From positions 1 to 36,069 of the forward strand of contig URCT01000012.1 in assembly GCA_900546385.1 (NCBI GenBank): a stretch of 36,069 nt of DNA, given 5' to 3'. Made by a program: the position numbers and the translations under genes. Shown here piece after piece: positions 1-7,513 of this stretch. Numbering within the stretch: position 1 is the stretch's first letter; each line of letters begins with the position of its first letter. The DNA comes from an uncultured Eubacteriales bacterium. GTDB taxonomy: Bacteria; Bacillota; Clostridia; Oscillospirales; CAG-382. The notes below the pieces were generated by a model, which did no database searches, was not told where the DNA came from, and saw only the letters and a list, made by a program, of their open reading frames with translations.

Positions 1-170
1 AAACGTTCCTTTCGCAGGAAGTTTCGAGGTTTAGCAAACCTCGATTCAGCTCACCGCAATGGCAGCTTCGCACCGCAACAATTAAAATCTTTTTAAGAAG
101 AGCATCGAGGTTCTGCAAACCTCGAATCAGCGCACCCAAACAACAACTTCGCACAAACAAACTTAAATCC
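1..170 (+). repeat. Palindromic interspersed repeat, two tandem units
   Basis: Two related units lie in tandem. Each has a short hairpin with the arms CGAGGTT and AACCTCG. Unit 1 has a perfect 9-bp stem (24-32 with 36-44) and unit 2 an 8-bp stem (105-112 with 118-125). After each hairpin comes a conserved tail: a TTCAGC or ATCAGC box, a CTTCGCAC box and a TTAAA box. The same architecture, in the same order, recurs at about 7600-7849. This is a REP- or MITE-like non-coding repeat; no ORF in it looks genuine. The left edge is cut by the window start. Confidence 0.8.
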
Positions 171-194
171 TTCCGCCGCCCGGCGGCTATATCT

Positions 195-217
195 TTGTTG
201 CTTCCGCAACAATTTTT
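195..217 (+). terminator. Terminator-like hairpin reading rightward
   Basis: A 7-bp stem (TTGTTGC with GCAACAA) around a TTCC loop is followed by five T on the plus strand. On the minus strand no T-run follows, so it would stop transcripts entering from the left of the window. It lies just before the pckG terminator, so the two give a convergent pair. The gene it would serve is outside the window. Confidence 0.5.
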
Positions 218-235
218 GCCGCCTTGCAGCATACA

Positions 236-262
236 AAAAAGCCCACCTTTCGGTGGACTTTT
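236..262 (-). terminator. Intrinsic terminator of pckG
   Basis: On the minus strand the stem GTCCACC-GAAA-GGTGGGC (258 down to 241) is followed by a run of six T. It starts about 20 bases after the pckG stop codon and is a textbook factor-independent terminator. Confidence 0.85.
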
Positions 263-277
263 TTGCTGTCAATGCAA

Positions 278-2056
278 TTATTTCTTAAGATTAGCTTCGA
301 GGGTTGCAAGCTCGTCAAGAAGACCCTTCGGCATGGTGTCGCCGATCTTGGCGTAGAACGCCTTGATGCTGTCGAGGTCGGCAAGCCAGCTCTCGGTATC
401 CACCGTGAGCAGATCCTTCATGGTATCGGCGCTGATATCAAGACCTTCGGTATCAATATCCTCCGGCTTCGGCAGATAGCCGATAGCGGAATCCACAGCA
501 TCAGCCTTGCCTGCGCAGCGGTCGAGGATCCAAAGAAGTACGCGGAAGTTGTCGCCGAAGCCCGGCCAAATGAAGTTGCCGTCCTTATCGGTACGGAACC
601 AGTTGACGTGGAAGATCTTCGGAGCGTGTGCAGCCTTTTCGCCCATTTCGAGCCAATGTGCGAAGTATTCGCCCATGTTGTAGCCGCAGAACGGAAGCAT
701 AGCCATCGGGTCACGTCTTACGACACCGACTGCACCGGCAGCGGCGGCAGTGGTTTCAGAAGCCATGATAGAACCGACGAACGTACCATGCTGCCAAGAA
801 CGTGATTCGTATACCAGCGGAGCGGTCTTTGCACGACGTCCGCCGAAGATGATGGCTTCAAGCGGCACACCGGCCGGATTGTTGAATTCCTTGGAAATGC
901 ACGGGCAGTTGATTGCCTTTGCGGTGAAGCGGGAGTTCGGATGAGCGCCGCAGGTGCTCTTGTCCTTTTTGTCGTACTTGGTGTAATCCCACTTATTGCC
1001 CTTCCAGTCGATGGCGTTCTTGGGAGGATTGTTGTCAAGGCCTTCCCACCAAACGGTGTTGTCATCGAGGTTATGCACAACGTTGGTGAAGATGGTATCT
1101 CTCTTGGTGGTAGCAAGTGCATTCGGGTTGGACTTTTCGTTGGTACCCGGTGCAACGCCAAAGAAGCCGTTTTCCGGGTTGACAGCGTACATTCTGCCGT
1201 CCTTGCCGATACGGATCCAAGCGATATCGTCGCCGACGCACCATACCTTGTAGCCCTTATCGCGATACATTTTCGGCGGAATTAACATAGCGAGGTTGGT
1301 CTTGCCGCAAGCCGACGGGAAAGCAGCCGAAACATACTTGGTTTCGCCGTTCGGATATTCCACGCCGAGGATGAGCATATGCTCAGCCATCCAGCCTTCT
1401 TTTCTGCCGAGGTACGAAGCGATTCTGAGAGCAAAGCACTTTTTGCCGAGCAGAACGTTTCCGCCGTAACCGGAGTTGATCGACCAAATGGTGTTCTCTT
1501 CCGGGAAGTGAACGATATAACGATTTTCTTCGTCAAGGTTTGCCTTTGCATGAAGACCCTTGATGAAGTAGGGGCTGTCACCGAGCTGGTCGAGGCAAGC
1601 CTTGCCGGCACGGGTCATGATAAGCATATTGAGCACGACATAGATCGAGTCGGTAAGCTCAATACCGATCTTCGAGAAATCGGAGCCGAGCACGCCCATG
1701 GAATACGGGATAACGTACATGGTCTTGCCGCGCATCGAGCCTTTATATAAAGGAAGCAGCTTTGCTTTGCATTCGTCCGGGCTCATCCAGTTGTTGGTAG
1801 GGCCGGCATCTTCGCGCTTGGTGGTGCAGATAAAGGTGCGGTTTTCCACACGAGCCACATCGTTGATGGCAGTTCTGTGAAGATAGCAATTCGGGAGCTT
1901 TTCTTCATTTAATTTGATGATCTCGCCGGTTTTCATGGCTTCCTGACGAAGCTTTTCGGCCTGATCCTCTTCACCGGTAATCCAAACGACAGCGTCCGGA
2001 GCGGTAAGTTCTGCCATTTCGGCAACCCACTGCTTTACATACTTGTTCTCAGTCAT
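278..2056 (-). CDS. pckG: Phosphoenolpyruvate carboxykinase (GTP)
   Basis: The 592-residue product interconverts oxaloacetate and PEP using GTP/GDP in the cytosol. In anaerobes it often works in the PEP-carboxylating direction, as well as in gluconeogenesis. The length fits the GTP class (about 600 residues). The kinase-1 P-loop FPSACGKTN is at residues 246-254 and carries the reactive Cys250 typical of this class; a kinase-2 motif GDDIAW follows near 275. The ATP-type family lacks this arrangement. The ATG at 2054-2056 has GGAGG about nine bases upstream. The gene is monocistronic, with its own promoter at 2170-2197 and a terminator at 236-262, leaving a 5' leader of roughly 105 bases. Identification is firm; the direction of flux is inference. 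Confidence 0.97.
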   Translation of the reverse strand: MTENKYVKQWVAEMAELTAPDAVVWITGEEDQAEKLRQEAMKTGEIIKLNEEKLPNCYLHRTAINDVARVENRTFICTTKREDAGPTNNWMSPDECKAKLLPLYKGSMRGKTMYVIPYSMGVLGSDFSKIGIELTDSIYVVLNMLIMTRAGKACLDQLGDSPYFIKGLHAKANLDEENRYIVHFPEENTIWSINSGYGGNVLLGKKCFALRIASYLGRKEGWMAEHMLILGVEYPNGETKYVSAAFPSACGKTNLAMLIPPKMYRDKGYKVWCVGDDIAWIRIGKDGRMYAVNPENGFFGVAPGTNEKSNPNALATTKRDTIFTNVVHNLDDNTVWWEGLDNNPPKNAIDWKGNKWDYTKYDKKDKSTCGAHPNSRFTAKAINCPCISKEFNNPAGVPLEAIIFGGRRAKTAPLVYESRSWQHGTFVGSIMASETTAAAAGAVGVVRRDPMAMLPFCGYNMGEYFAHWLEMGEKAAHAPKIFHVNWFRTDKDGNFIWPGFGDNFRVLLWILDRCAGKADAVDSAIGYLPKPEDIDTEGLDISADTMKDLLTVDTESWLADLDSIKAFYAKIGDTMPKGLLDELATLEANLKK

Positions 2057-2169
2057 TTCCTAATACCTCCATTACAGCCGAAGCTGTTGTTATTATTGTC
2101 GTATTTGATAGGACGTATGCTTGTTAAAAAATTGTCGTTTCAAAAACACCACAACTTCAAGCATTATAA

Positions 2170-2197
2170 ATTATAGCACACTTGCGCGAAAAAGCAA
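2170..2197 (-). promoter_or_regulatory. Sigma-A promoter of pckG
   Basis: On the minus strand TTGCTT (2197-2192) and TATAAT (2175-2170) are separated by 16 bases. A second TATAAT-like hexamer overlaps just downstream (2168-2163). The A/T-rich flank and the orientation toward pckG support the call. Confidence 0.7.
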
Positions 2198-2416
2198 GAG
2201 AATTCTCAAAATTTACCTAAAAATTAAATGTTCGTTCAAACATTTTGCATATGGGAATGGCCGATTATGCAAAAACGGCGATAATTATCTGAAATTTCTG
2301 TGAAAACGGAAGCAATTTGAACGAACGCCGTTTCGATTTTTCATTTGTGTCGGTTTGTTCCGAAGCGTTGACAGCCATGCAAAGCGAAAATCCGCACGCA
2401 AAAAACTTTTTTGGCA

Positions 2417-2446
2417 TCATACTTTTCCCTCTCGGATGCATATAGT
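2417..2446 (+). promoter_or_regulatory. Possible sigma-E-type (mother cell) promoter of spoIIID
   Basis: TCATACT (2417-2423) and CATATAGT (2439-2446) are 15 bases apart. They resemble the -35 (KMATATT) and -10 (CATACAAT-like) boxes of sigma-E. In Bacillus subtilis spoIIID is transcribed by sigma-E, which motivated the search. No good sigma-A promoter is visible at this spot. The match is partial, so this is tentative. Confidence 0.35.
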
Positions 2447-2483
2447 GATAGCAAAGACAACAAACGTATACGGAGGGAGTTTT

Positions 2484-2813
2484 ATGCACAAACTTTTAGA
2501 CGCTTACGACGAACGAACCATCCGCTGTGCCGAATACATAACCGAGACCGGACAAACCGTGCGTGCGGCAGCCATTCGCTTCGGACTCAGCAAATCCACC
2601 GTGCATAAGGACATGACCACGCGTCTTGCCGAGATTGACGGCCTTTTGTTTGAGAAGGTACGTACGGTTTTAGACCGCAACAAGGCCGAGCGGCATATGC
2701 GCGGCGGTCTTGCCACCAAGCACAAATACGAAGAGATGAAGGAGAGCCGACCGCCGGAAAAGCCTGCGTCCAAATCCACAAAAACAAGCCGCCGCAAAGC
2801 TACACATTTATGA
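2484..2813 (+). CDS. spoIIID: Sporulation transcription regulator SpoIIID
   Basis: A 109-residue DNA-binding protein of the SpoIIID family, which in endospore formers activates and represses many mother-cell genes after engulfment. Residues 24-48 form the helix-turn-helix (TVRAAAIRFGLSKSTVHKD), and residues 70-82 carry the family signature RHMRGGLATKHKY (first residue R70). Bacillus SpoIIID has about 93 residues; this protein adds a basic, Lys/Ser/Thr-rich tail of some 25 residues after the signature. An upstream in-frame extension exists, but ATG 2484 is chosen because GGAGGG lies seven bases before it and the family N-terminus begins here. It is a single gene, divergent from pckG. The family assignment is strong; the function of the tail is unknown. 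Confidence 0.95.
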   Translation: MHKLLDAYDERTIRCAEYITETGQTVRAAAIRFGLSKSTVHKDMTTRLAEIDGLLFEKVRTVLDRNKAERHMRGGLATKHKYEEMKESRPPEKPASKSTKTSRRKATHL

Positions 2814-2849
2814 ATAAGAGGAAAAGTTTTCAAAAGGGCGTTTTTTTGC

Positions 2850-2877
2850 TTGACTTTTTTGTGTAAAGGTGTATAAT
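2850..2877 (+). promoter_or_regulatory. Sigma-A promoter of the MATE transporter gene
   Basis: TTGACT (2850-2855), a 16-base spacer and a perfect TATAAT (2872-2877), about 70 bases before the start codon at 2946. The gene therefore does not depend on spoIIID transcription. Confidence 0.8.
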
Positions 2878-2945
2878 CTCAATGTCTGCATTTGTCTGCG
2901 TTCGTTTCGAAAATCCCGGCAGACAAACGATTTTGAGGTGGTTGC

Positions 2946-4334
2946 ATGGCAAAAACAAAGAACATTGATATGTGTTCCGGGCATTTGATGAAAAATATGA
3001 TTCGGTATACCATTCCGATCATACTCACCAACTTTTTACAGCTTTTATACAACGCCGCCGACCTTGTGGTCATCGGTCAATTTGACAGTCATGATGCGTT
3101 TGCGGCGGTCGGTGCGACAGGTTCTTTATACAATCTGTTTGTGACGCTGTTTGTGGCGATTGCCGGCGGCGGCTGCATCTGTGTGGCGCAGTATTATGGC
3201 GCGCGCGACGGCAAAAATGTATCGGAAACGGTACACACCTGTGTGCTGTTTTCCTTGATTGCCGGTGTGATTGTGGGACTTATCGGCATCTTTTTTGTCA
3301 AAGATGCGTTAATTCTGATGGACACGCATGAAGATATTCTCGATATGTCCGCGCTGTATCTGCAAATCATCTTTGTCGGCACACCGTTCATGTTATTTTA
3401 CAACTTTGCGGCCGGTATTTTACGTGCGACCGGCGATACCAAGCGGCCGTTCTACATACTGGTTGTCAGCGGCATGGTCAATGTCTGCTTAAACGTTTTC
3501 TTTGTGGCTGTACTGCATATGTCGGTGGCCGGTGTAGCACTTGCGACCACCATCGGTTCGGTCATCAATGCGGCGTGCGGCTTCTATCTGCTTGCCAATT
3601 CCGGCGACAGTATCCGCTTGACCGTCAGGGAATTGAAGATTCACGGCGACAAGCTGAAAAAAGTGCTCAACTACGGCATTCCGTCCGGCATTCAGGGACT
3701 TTTGTTCTCGGTTTCCAACGTCATCATCCAATCAGCCGTCAACTCGTTTCACGATGTGGCTGTCGTCGGCGGCAGCTCGGCATCCTCCAGCATTGAAGGC
3801 TTTATGTACACGGCCATGAACGCCGTGGCGGTAACGGCACTCAACTTTGCCGGACAAAACTACGGTGCAAGGCAATACAAGCGCGTGGACAAGGTGTTAA
3901 TCAACGCCTGCATCATGTCCACCGTCGTTGGTGTGAGCATGGGCATCGCGGTGCTCATCTTCCATGAGCCGTTACTGCGGATTTATCAGCCGCACGACGC
4001 ACAGGCAGTGGCCTTTGGTTGGATTCGTATGCAATTGGTCGCAAGCACGTATTTCATTTGCGGACTGCACGAAGTGCTTGTCAACACACTGCGCGGCATC
4101 GGTTCATCCTGGCCGCCCACCCTTATCACGGTCGTTTCGGTGGGACTTGTGCGCATTGTATGGATTTTCACGGTGTTTAAGGCCTATCACACGCTGCTTG
4201 CCTTGTTCATCTCTTGGCCGCTCACTTGGATTGTTTCGGTCGTTCTCTCCACCATTATCTATGCAACCACCAAAAAGAAGCATTTTGCCATCAACGAAGC
4301 GCAATATGCAAACAAAGCACCGCAAGAAGCGTAA
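2946..4334 (+). CDS. MATE family multidrug/metabolite efflux transporter
   Basis: A 462-residue integral membrane protein built of two MatE repeats with about twelve hydrophobic segments. It resembles the NorM/DinF-type cation-coupled exporters (DinF/VmrA-like branch, common in Clostridia). The opening hydrophilic stretch before helix 1 (SGHLMKNMIRYTIPIILTNFLQLLYN) is characteristic, with the NAADLVVIGQF motif following helix 1. The mid-protein IPSGIQGLLFSVSNVIIQSAVN starts the second repeat. Substrates cannot be told from sequence; drugs, dyes or metabolites are all possible. The ATG has AGGTGG seven to eight bases upstream. The gene is monocistronic between the promoter at 2850 and the terminator at 4347. 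The family call is firm. Confidence 0.93.
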   Translation: MAKTKNIDMCSGHLMKNMIRYTIPIILTNFLQLLYNAADLVVIGQFDSHDAFAAVGATGSLYNLFVTLFVAIAGGGCICVAQYYGARDGKNVSETVHTCVLFSLIAGVIVGLIGIFFVKDALILMDTHEDILDMSALYLQIIFVGTPFMLFYNFAAGILRATGDTKRPFYILVVSGMVNVCLNVFFVAVLHMSVAGVALATTIGSVINAACGFYLLANSGDSIRLTVRELKIHGDKLKKVLNYGIPSGIQGLLFSVSNVIIQSAVNSFHDVAVVGGSSASSSIEGFMYTAMNAVAVTALNFAGQNYGARQYKRVDKVLINACIMSTVVGVSMGIAVLIFHEPLLRIYQPHDAQAVAFGWIRMQLVASTYFICGLHEVLVNTLRGIGSSWPPTLITVVSVGLVRIVWIFTVFKAYHTLLALFISWPLTWIVSVVLSTIIYATTKKKHFAINEAQYANKAPQEA

Positions 4335-4346
4335 CACGCAAACAAA

Positions 4347-4384
4347 GCGGCACGAAAGAAGAAATCTTCCTTCGTGCCGCTTTT
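4347..4384 (+). terminator. Intrinsic terminator of the MATE gene (convergent region)
   Basis: A 16-bp stem starting GCGGCACGAA (4347) and ending TTCGTGCCGC (4380) has one G-T pair and a very short loop, and is followed by TTTT. The same hairpin can also stop the minus-strand transcription unit ending at 4397, where TTTGTTT follows on the other strand. Confidence 0.8.
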
Positions 4385-4396
4385 GCATATACAGAG

Positions 4397-4606
4397 TTAC
4401 AGTGCGGAGCCGCCTTGTTTTAGGCATTCGCGCACACGTTTTCCGTCGATTTCGGAGAGAGCCATGTTTCCGGCCAGACACAGATATGCCGCTGTCCCGG
4501 ATACCGGCAGACTGCGAAAGAGCGCAGACAGAAGCCGGAATTTTAGTATATCGGCGAAGCAGAGCAACAAGCGCATACGCCTTTCGAGTTCTTTGATATA
4601 ATCCAC
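4397..4606 (-). CDS. Small protein of unknown function, coupled to the esterase gene
   Basis: A 69-residue ORF that I do not recognise. It opens with a charged helix-like stretch (DYIKELERRMRLL), has a moderately hydrophobic centre containing three cysteines in all, and ends in a polar region with EIDGKRVRECLKQ. A GTG start at 4604-4606 is proposed because GGAGG overlaps the stop codon of the upstream esterase (4609) and sits seven bases before GTG, an arrangement typical of translational coupling. The gene lies directly before the bidirectional terminator at 4347-4384. No signal peptide or clear membrane helix is apparent. It may be a real small gene or a fortuitous ORF behind a good ribosome site. 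Confidence 0.45.
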   Translation of the reverse strand: MDYIKELERRMRLLLCFADILKFRLLSALFRSLPVSGTAAYLCLAGNMALSEIDGKRVRECLKQGGSAL

Positions 4607-4608
4607 AA

Positions 4609-5238
4609 CTAATCCTCCGTCAACCAATCGATGACGTTGGTTGTGAGATAAGCCGGATCCCAGCTGCCATGATTTACATGGTGGAAAATCGTGAGCGAGG
4701 CATCTTTTCCTGCGTTCAGAGCGGCATCCACCATTTGATACGAGCTTTCCGGCGGTACAACGTCGTCGAGATCACCGTGGAAAGCGCGGATCTTGGCCTG
4801 TATCTGCCACGCACGCCACGGCGTTCCGCCGCCGCAGACCGGTGCAATTTTGCGGAACATTTCCGGATAGCACATGGCCATTTCCCATGTGCCGTAGCCG
4901 CCCATGCTGATGCCGGTAAGCGACACGCGCGTGCGGTCGATTTGATATTCTGCGATGATCGAATCGATCAAATCCTTGAGGAAAATCACAAGATTGTTCC
5001 ATATGTATTCGGTCGGGCATTGGGGACAGAGCGTAATGGCATCCACCAACTTGATTCCCTCGCGGATATAGCGCGGCGGGCCTTGGCGATAGAGAAGCGC
5101 ATGGTCTCTGCCGCGTTCACCGGCACCGTGAAGAAACACCAAAAGCGGCGCACCGGAGGTGTTTTTGTATTTTTCGGGGATGTCCAACAGATAATAGATT
5201 TCGCCGAAATACGGGTGCTTATAGATTTTTTCTTCCAT
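4609..5238 (-). CDS. Alpha/beta hydrolase (carboxylesterase / dienelactone-hydrolase-like)
   Basis: A 209-residue cytoplasmic serine hydrolase with a complete apparent triad: Ser111 in the nucleophile elbow GISMGGYG, Asp158 in HGDLDDVVP and His190 in HVNHGSWD. The oxyanion region LHGAGERGRD (37-46) is typical of the phospholipase/carboxylesterase and prolyl-oligopeptidase-like group. Close relatives act on esters of small molecules or acetylated sugars, but the substrate here is not known. ATG 5236-5238 has AAGGAG about ten bases upstream and a promoter at 5271-5299. The stop codon carries the ribosome site of the small downstream ORF. Confidence 0.9.
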   Translation of the reverse strand: MEEKIYKHPYFGEIYYLLDIPEKYKNTSGAPLLVFLHGAGERGRDHALLYRQGPPRYIREGIKLVDAITLCPQCPTEYIWNNLVIFLKDLIDSIIAEYQIDRTRVSLTGISMGGYGTWEMAMCYPEMFRKIAPVCGGGTPWRAWQIQAKIRAFHGDLDDVVPPESSYQMVDAALNAGKDASLTIFHHVNHGSWDPAYLTTNVIDWLTED

Positions 5239-5270
5239 GATATATCAAGCTCCTTGTAAAGTATGGCTTT

Positions 5271-5299
5271 ATTATAACGGTTTGCACCGGAAAAATCAA
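5271..5299 (-). promoter_or_regulatory. Sigma-A promoter of the esterase gene
   Basis: On the minus strand TTGATT (5299-5294), a 17-base spacer and a perfect TATAAT (5276-5271) lie 33 bases upstream of the start codon. Confidence 0.75.
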
Positions 5300-5311
5300 G
5301 TTTTTTGACAA

Positions 5312-5346
5312 AGAAAAACCGGCAGAAATACAATTCTGTCGGTTTT
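5312..5346 (-). terminator. Intrinsic terminator after the DADDL-tail hypothetical gene
   Basis: On the minus strand AACCGACAGAA pairs with TTCTGCCGGTT (one G-T pair, short loop) and is followed by TTTTTC. It sits just past the stop codon at 5358 and insulates the esterase promoter downstream. Confidence 0.8.
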
Positions 5347-5357
5347 CCGCTCACGTC

Positions 5358-5747
5358 TTACAGGTCATCGGCGTCCTGTACCGGTTCGCTTCCGAACGGT
5401 TCGGTCGGAACGCCCGTATAACTGCCGTCCGGATCGGTTTTCTTCACGTCGTAGGAGTCATAGTATTTGGCTTTGTTCTGCGCTTCGGAACCTTTCTTTT
5501 CGCAAATACTGTCCATTCCGTCGAGAATGCGAAGCTTGATCCGATTCGTTTTGGTTCTGTAAGAATACGTTTCCGGTCGTTTGGCGGGAATCTCACTTAA
5601 AACTTCATTGCGGTAACCCTCTTGAAATTCGCGGTGAATATCATCCGTCAGATCCGGAACTTCATCCGAATGATTGGCGAAATTCGGATGGGAATGCTTC
5701 AAACGTTCGGTTGGATCGTTTTGAAGGGAAACTTTATCGTTTTGCAT
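5358..5747 (-). CDS. Conserved hypothetical protein with C-terminal PVQDADDL tail
   Basis: A highly polar protein of 129 residues (from ATG 5747) without membrane segment or signal. Its C-terminus, DPDGSYTGVPTEP...PVQDADDL, matches a tail I have seen on small uncharacterised proteins of gut Clostridia; the function is unknown. The open frame extends to 5927 (189 residues). The extra N-terminus is Arg/Lys-rich, uses CGG and ATA codons unlike its neighbours, and overlaps two hairpins (5771-5789 and 5832-5858), so I prefer 5747. Neither start has a strong ribosome site: none before 5747 and a weak AGG before 5927. The gene ends at its own terminator (5312-5346). Confidence 0.65.
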   Translation of the reverse strand: MQNDKVSLQNDPTERLKHSHPNFANHSDEVPDLTDDIHREFQEGYRNEVLSEIPAKRPETYSYRTKTNRIKLRILDGMDSICEKKGSEAQNKAKYYDSYDVKKTDPDGSYTGVPTEPFGSEPVQDADDL

Positions 5748-5995
5748 AGCGGTGTTTAACCGTGCTTTCCGCGTCCGTATTGCGGACGCAAACTCTACCA
5801 TGTAAGCCGTCTGAAAAATCAAGCGCCGAAATTTCCGACCAAGCATTGATGTCGGAAAATCGGCTTCCGGCAAAAACGCTTTTTGCTTACGTCGATAGTA
5901 TTTGCTTTTTTTGACGGTTAACACCATGAAAAGCCTGCCGATTTAGGCAAAAATATCTAATTTTTGTGTTATCCAACTGTTTTCCATGATTGTGC
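5748..5995. other. Region upstream of the hypothetical gene with two hairpins
   Basis: If the start at 5747 is right, this stretch of about 250 bases is non-coding. It holds a 7-bp stem GCGTCCG/CGGACGC (5771-5789) and an 8-bp stem TTTCCGAC/GTCGGAAA (5832-5858), then A/T-rich sequence up to the promoter at 5996. Neither hairpin is followed by a clear T-run. They may be leader structures, or simply part of the N-terminal coding region if the longer start is used. Confidence 0.4.
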
Positions 5996-6024
5996 TTGAC
6001 AGGTGCGGCAAAGTATGTTATTGT
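5996..6024 (+). promoter_or_regulatory. Sigma-A promoter of the ADP-ribosylglycohydrolase-family gene
   Basis: A perfect TTGACA (5996-6001), a 17-base spacer and TATTGT (6019-6024). It lies inside the longer open frame that begins at 5986, which argues that translation starts downstream, at 6076. Confidence 0.7.
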
Positions 6025-6075
6025 TCTTTTGAAGAAAAATCTTCGCACCATTACGAACAAACGGAGAGTGATGAC

Positions 6076-7500
6076 ATGACAAAATTCAACAAAGCGGAGT
6101 TACGCGACAAAATCTATGCGTGCTGGCTTGGCAAAAACATCGGCGGTACGCTCGGCACGCCTTTTGAAGGAAAGCGCGAGGTGCTCGATGTGACCGGCTT
6201 CAATTCCGAGCCCGGCAATCCCCTGCCCAACGACGACCTCGACTTACAGCTCATTTGGCTGCTTGCCGTCATGGAACGCGGCAGAGACATAAACGAACGC
6301 GTGCTCGGCGAATACTGGCTTGAATATATTTCGCCGTATTGGAACGAATACGGTGTCGGAAAAAGCAACATGACGCGCGGTTTGATTCCGCCGTTTTCGG
6401 GTGAATATGAGAACGAATGGAAGCATTCCAACGGTGCGTGGATCCGCACCGAGGTTTGGGCGTGCTTAAATCCGGGTCTTGTGGAGGAAACCATTCGCTA
6501 CGGTTATATGGATTCCTGTGTGGATCACGGCAAGGGCGACGGCACGTATGCGACGATTTTTGTGGCGGCGATGGAAAGTGCGGCATTTGTCATTTCCGAT
6601 CTTCGCGAACTAATTGAGATCGGTCTTTCCAAAATTCCGGAGGACTGCCGGTTTGCCAAATTCATCCGCACGGTCATCGAAGCGTATGACAGCGGAAAAA
6701 CGTGGTTGGAAGCGCGCAACATGGTGACCGACATGGCGTTAAGCTTCAAGGATCTCGGCTGGTTCCAGGCACCGACCAATGTGGCATACGCTGTAATCGG
6801 TCTTCTTTACGGTGACGGTGATTTCAAAAAGACGATGCTGACGGCCATCAACTGCGGCGACGACACTGACTGCACGGGTGCGACGGTTGGTTCGCTTCTC
6901 GGCATTATCGGCGGCACGAAGGTCATTCCCGAGGATTGGAAGGCGTATATCGGCGACAAGATTGTGACGGTCGCCATCAACCGCGGCGCGGCCTACGGCA
7001 TTCCGCTGTCCTGCACGGCGCTGACTGACAAAATTATGGAGCTGCACGCCGTAATGCTTGCCGGAAAGCCGGTTGCCGTTACCGACGGTGAAACCGAGAT
7101 CGACGCGGCGGACCGTGAAAAATTCAAAGGCAAGGCCTTTTCGGATTTACTTGCCGCGCACAGCGATTATTCCTTCTACACCGAATCGGTGCTTGTCCGG
7201 ACTTGGGTGGATTTAGAGCGCGAACCGGTGCTTGCGCCGGGTGAAGAGCTTGGCATCAAGCTGTCGCTCAACAACCGTTTCCGTTCGCAGAAGCATTTTG
7301 CGGTTCGTTTTATCCTGCCGGAGGGTTGGTCGTACCACGGCAAGCAGGATATTTCGGTCAAGCACATGGGCAACATTGCCGTCGGTGAATATGTGATCAA
7401 GGCCGGCGACACGGTGGGTGCGCAAAATCGTGTGATTATCGAGATCACGTGTGAGGGTCACGCCGATGTAGCACTCATTCCGCTCGTAATATTAGGCTAA
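6076..7500 (+). CDS. ADP-ribosylglycohydrolase-family protein with C-terminal beta-sandwich domain
   Basis: A 474-residue protein. Residues 1 to about 340 are an ADP-ribosylglycohydrolase (ARH/DraG) fold: the start DKIYACWLGKNIGGTLGTPFEG, the first metal cluster at DDLDLQ (Asp53/Asp54) and the second at GDDTDCTGA (Asp262, Asp263, Asp265). These acidic positions bind the two Mg ions in characterised members. Residues from about 370 to the end look like an immunoglobulin-type beta-sandwich (VRTWVDLEREPVLAPGEE onward). Family members remove ADP-ribose from proteins or act on other glycosides or nucleosides; no ADP-ribosyltransferase is seen nearby, so the substrate is open. ATG 6076 is chosen because GGAG lies about nine bases upstream and the promoter at 5996-6024 precedes it. 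No signal peptide is visible. Confidence 0.88.
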   Translation: MTKFNKAELRDKIYACWLGKNIGGTLGTPFEGKREVLDVTGFNSEPGNPLPNDDLDLQLIWLLAVMERGRDINERVLGEYWLEYISPYWNEYGVGKSNMTRGLIPPFSGEYENEWKHSNGAWIRTEVWACLNPGLVEETIRYGYMDSCVDHGKGDGTYATIFVAAMESAAFVISDLRELIEIGLSKIPEDCRFAKFIRTVIEAYDSGKTWLEARNMVTDMALSFKDLGWFQAPTNVAYAVIGLLYGDGDFKKTMLTAINCGDDTDCTGATVGSLLGIIGGTKVIPEDWKAYIGDKIVTVAINRGAAYGIPLSCTALTDKIMELHAVMLAGKPVAVTDGETEIDAADREKFKGKAFSDLLAAHSDYSFYTESVLVRTWVDLEREPVLAPGEELGIKLSLNNRFRSQKHFAVRFILPEGWSYHGKQDISVKHMGNIAVGEYVIKAGDTVGAQNRVIIEITCEGHADVALIPLVILG

Positions 7501-7513
7501 GCGGACAAAGCAG

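Larger units (their letters stand above)
2057..2483. other. Intergenic region between pckG and spoIIID (divergent)
   Basis: This 427-base gap holds the pckG promoter and leader on the minus strand (to about 2197) and a possible sporulation-type promoter for spoIIID near 2417-2446. The A/T-rich middle (about 2200-2400) has no hairpin or RNA gene that I recognise. A 51-codon minus ORF (2265-2420) has a fair ribosome site but no recognisable sequence; it is discussed under rejected items. Confidence 0.6.

Noticed and set aside
1..170. CRISPR-like array in the repeat region
   Set aside because: Units are palindromic and unequal, spacers are themselves conserved between copies, and no cas gene is present. 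This is an interspersed repeat.
224..805. Plus-strand ORF of 193 codons antisense to pckG
   Set aside because: It lies opposite a certain gene, lacks a ribosome site and has no family features. The same applies to the long antisense frames opposite uvrB (22224-23249), the GH78-like gene (24042-25442), potD (28424-29578) and uxaC (34925-35599).
2265..2420. Minus-strand ORF of 51 codons (starting MMPKKFF) with a fair ribosome site
   Set aside because: It overlaps the likely spoIIID promoter region, shows no recognisable domain, and lies in A/T-rich intergenic sequence. I cannot separate it from chance.
2814..2849. Terminator after spoIIID
   Set aside because: A short GAAAA/TTTTC pairing followed by a T-run exists, but the stem is too weak to call.
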